Under the pieces are notes generated by a model. The model had not been told where the DNA came from, searched no databases, and was given only the letters and a program-made list of their open reading frames with translations. Both the position numbers and the translations under genes were made by a program. Below are positions 62,320-64,000 of a stretch of 64,000 bases of DNA, piece by piece; the first letter of the stretch is position 1; the number at the start of each line of letters is the position of its first letter. The DNA comes from DATKRB01 sp963794215 (GTDB lineage Bacteria > Actinomycetota > Acidimicrobiia > Acidimicrobiales > RAAP-2), in assembly GCA_963794215.1 (NCBI GenBank), contig CAWCCQ010000001.1, positions 1,178,001 through 1,242,000 of the forward strand, read 5' to 3'.

Positions 62320-62628
62320 TCAGGGGACCAAATCGTCGACGGTGTCTGTCTGAGATACGCCGAGGGTCATCCACTCTGCCCGAGCGGCGAGCCATCTGAG
62401 TTGTACCGGATTGCCACCGAGCTGAGCCGGAACCTCGCTCGACTCCGACGGCTCCGAGGCTGGAACTTGGAGCCTGAACACGGCGACCGTGTCGCCCTCT
62501 GAAGTGAGGCGCCACTTCACGAGCTCCCAGCCCGCTTCGAGGCAGGTCTTTACCTCGACGCTGCCCTCGTCACCGCGGTGTTCACGATAGCCATGAGGCA
62601 CGAGGCGCACCCGGTAGCGATAGGCCAT
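62320..62628 (-). CDS. Small hypothetical protein, DUF4177-like
   Basis: ATG 62628 begins MAYRYRVRLVPHGYREHRG. The 102-residue product has a pattern of strand, helix and strand ending CLEAGWELVKWRLTSEGDTVAVFRL, where L-x-x-G-W-E-L-V resembles the small DUF4177 fold. The last 40 residues are hydrophilic and variable. Converges with the PPK2 gene, 76 nt between stops. Function unknown. Confidence 0.5.
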   Translation of the reverse strand: MAYRYRVRLVPHGYREHRGDEGSVEVKTCLEAGWELVKWRLTSEGDTVAVFRLQVPASEPSESSEVPAQLGGNPVQLRWLAARAEWMTLGVSQTDTVDDLVP

Positions 62629-62902
62629 GCCGACGCAGCCCATAGGCAGGGAGAATACGTCTCAGGCGTGAGGTTTGTCGAGAGCCAAGTTTGCAGAACT
62701 CGGCGAACCCCCCAAAGGGAGCTGGCTCTGCAAGGTCTCGTCGACCGATCGCCTCCCCGCCACCCCGGGGCTGCGACCCCGCGGCAATGAGACGAACCGA
62801 AGAGATAACCTCCCGGCCACCCTCCGGTAATCTGGCCGGCGAGCCTCGTTGTTAGGGTGGAGCTCGGGCGCACCCCCACAGGCCGCCAGGAGACGGAAGA
62901 CG

Positions 62903-63778
62903 ATGCTCGGTCGCACCAAGAAATCGGAGGCCCAAGCGTCCCCCGCGTCTGACCCGAGCCGCAAGACGGCCCCCCGGCCGATGGACCCCGTACTCGAAGC
63001 CCTCGATCCTGACCGTGAACGCCCGACCGACGTCGTGGTCTCTGACGAGCTGAAGCTCAGCTTCGGGACCAAGACGATCCTGGCGGGCATCGACATGAGC
63101 TTCCGTCGAGGCACGATCACCGCGCTGATCGGCCCGACCGGTTCGGGGAAGTCGACCTTCCTGCGGACCCTCAACCGCCTGAACGATCGGGTCGTCGGCT
63201 TCAAGTACGAGGGTGACGTAACACTCGATGGCGTGAGCATCTGGTCACCCCACGAGGACCTGCTCACCCTGCGAAGAAGAATGGGGATGCTGTTCCAGCG
63301 GCCCAACCCCTTCCCCATGTCGATCAAGGACAACGTCGTGGCCGGGGTCAAGGCCCACCGGATTGCCAAGGGCAAGCAGCTCGACGTCGTCGCCGAGACT
63401 CGGCTGCGCGAGGTGGGGCTCTGGGATGCCGTGAAGGACCGTCTCGGTGACTCGCCCTATCGGCTCTCGGGCGGCCAACAACAACTGCTCTGCCTGGCTC
63501 GGGCTCTCGCGGTCGGACCCGAAGTCCTCCTGCTCGACGAGCCGACCTCCTCGCTCGACCCGATCTCAACCGAGTCGGTCGAAGAGCTCATCCGTCAGAT
63601 GACCCCAGCACTCACGCTCATCGTGGTCACCCATAACCTCGGCCAGGCCCGACGGGTGTCGCACAACACCATGTTCTTCTACGACGGCCACCTGGTCGAA
63701 CACGGGGAGACTGAGCAGATGTTCGAGCATCCGCGCGAGACGCACACCGAGCGATACGTCAACGGCCGCATGGGTTGA
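62903..63778 (+). CDS. PstB-like phosphate ABC transporter ATP-binding protein (orphan)
   Basis: ATG 62903 has AGGAG about 12 nt upstream and GGAAG nearer. A 45-residue charged N-terminus precedes the ABC domain: Walker A GPTGSGKST, the PstB Q-loop FQRPNPFPMSI, signature LSGGQQQL, Walker B VLLLDEPTSSLDPIST and the switch in VTHNLGQARR, ending RYVNGRMG. It is clearly PstB-type but differs from the copy at 4352. No permease or receptor lies next to it here. It may serve a second permease elsewhere, or exchange with the first under other conditions. Confidence 0.9.
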   Translation: MLGRTKKSEAQASPASDPSRKTAPRPMDPVLEALDPDRERPTDVVVSDELKLSFGTKTILAGIDMSFRRGTITALIGPTGSGKSTFLRTLNRLNDRVVGFKYEGDVTLDGVSIWSPHEDLLTLRRRMGMLFQRPNPFPMSIKDNVVAGVKAHRIAKGKQLDVVAETRLREVGLWDAVKDRLGDSPYRLSGGQQQLLCLARALAVGPEVLLLDEPTSSLDPISTESVEELIRQMTPALTLIVVTHNLGQARRVSHNTMFFYDGHLVEHGETEQMFEHPRETHTERYVNGRMG

Positions 63779-63801
63779 GGGTGCCGGGCGACGCCGATCG
63801 C

Positions 63802-64000
63802 TCACCCGTCGCCCTCGGCTTCGATCAAGAGGACCGCCGCCATTGCGTCTAGTCTCGCGGGCGAGACCCCGGCCGCCAGGGCCCATTCGCGGGCTCCTCC
63901 ATGACGCTGGTCAAGCCCATCAAGGAAGCCTTCCATGGTGGCAGCCTCGACCGCGAACGCTCGCGCGGGAAGGTCGTTGATCGTGCGGCCGTCGGGATCG
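63802..64000 (-). CDS. Tyrosine/serine protein phosphatase, C-terminal end (partial)
   Basis: The frame enters from the right edge and ends at TGA 63804-63802. The 65 visible residues (FAVEAATMEGFLDGL, GGAREWALAAGVS, RLDAMAAVLL) align with the C-terminus of the phosphatase at 51340 (VEARTMEIFLDVL, GGGRQWALAAGVS, TLDAIGSMLL). The active-site P-loop lies beyond the window. Converges with the PstB-like gene, 23 nt between stops. Confidence 0.75.
   Translation of the reverse strand, partial: DPDGRTINDLPARAFAVEAATMEGFLDGLDQRHGGAREWALAAGVSPARLDAMAAVLLIEAEGDG

Overview
The window is high-GC DNA with GTG and TTG starts, short ATGA/GTGA/TTGA gene overlaps, an IdeR/DtxR-type iron box and a class E (LAxTG) sortase. 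All of this points to a Gram-positive actinobacterium. The ribF-rpsO-pnp-M16 peptidase-dapB order and the overall gene mix would fit an Acidimicrobiia-like lineage, but that placement is inference. There are no rRNA, tRNA or CRISPR arrays that I can support.

Region 1 (1-18123, all minus strand) is one long, tightly packed surface locus. In transcription order it holds: a small secreted protein with an exosortase-type tail; a PstS-like secreted protein; a 987-residue Ig-repeat surface protein; two more small secreted proteins; pstC; pstA; two PstS-type receptors; pstB; an exosortase; a class E sortase; and a secreted cyclophilin-type prolyl isomerase running off the left edge. Four of the secreted proteins, including both PstS receptors next to pstA, end in an LAFTG sorting signal, hydrophobic helix and basic tail. 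The locus therefore encodes a phosphate-type ABC transporter, its wall-anchored receptors and the sortase that should anchor them. A second tail type (T-P-E-x-P, helix, poly-Arg) occurs on the first gene of the locus, on a protein at 33.7 kb and on a pseudogene at 51.2 kb. It is my candidate substrate signal for the exosortase.

Region 2 (18.1-31 kb) is an exopolysaccharide or cell-envelope glycan region: a GT2/GtrA pair that looks like one gene split by a frameshift, a membrane GT2 synthase, a GT-C type membrane protein, a GT4 enzyme, a flippase, and two secreted glycosidases whose catalytic domains are a 1026-bp almost perfect repeat. The divergent intergenic region between regions 1 and 2 carries two oppositely oriented copies of one spaced sequence element, suggesting co-regulation.

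Region 3 (31-35.6 kb) has small unknown genes, a proline-rich membrane protein, a TPExP-tailed secreted protein and a decayed gene. Region 4 (35.6-44.8 kb, minus) is housekeeping: ribF, rpsO, pnp, an M16 peptidase, a YfhO-like membrane protein and dapB. Region 5 (44.8-50.2 kb, plus) starts with an iron-box promoter driving a lipoprotein, a ferric-iron binding protein and its permease, then an MFS exporter with its TetR regulator.

Region 6 (50.2-64 kb) is accessory: a frameshifted metallophosphoesterase pseudogene containing (CCGGG)10, a tyrosine phosphatase, a VOC protein, a DUF2510-GH16 fusion, a large helicase-like protein with ruined ATPase motifs that ends exactly at an IS1380-type element, a PPK2 polyphosphate kinase, a second PstB-type ATPase and the end of a second tyrosine phosphatase. 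Phosphate handling and envelope display are the recurring themes.
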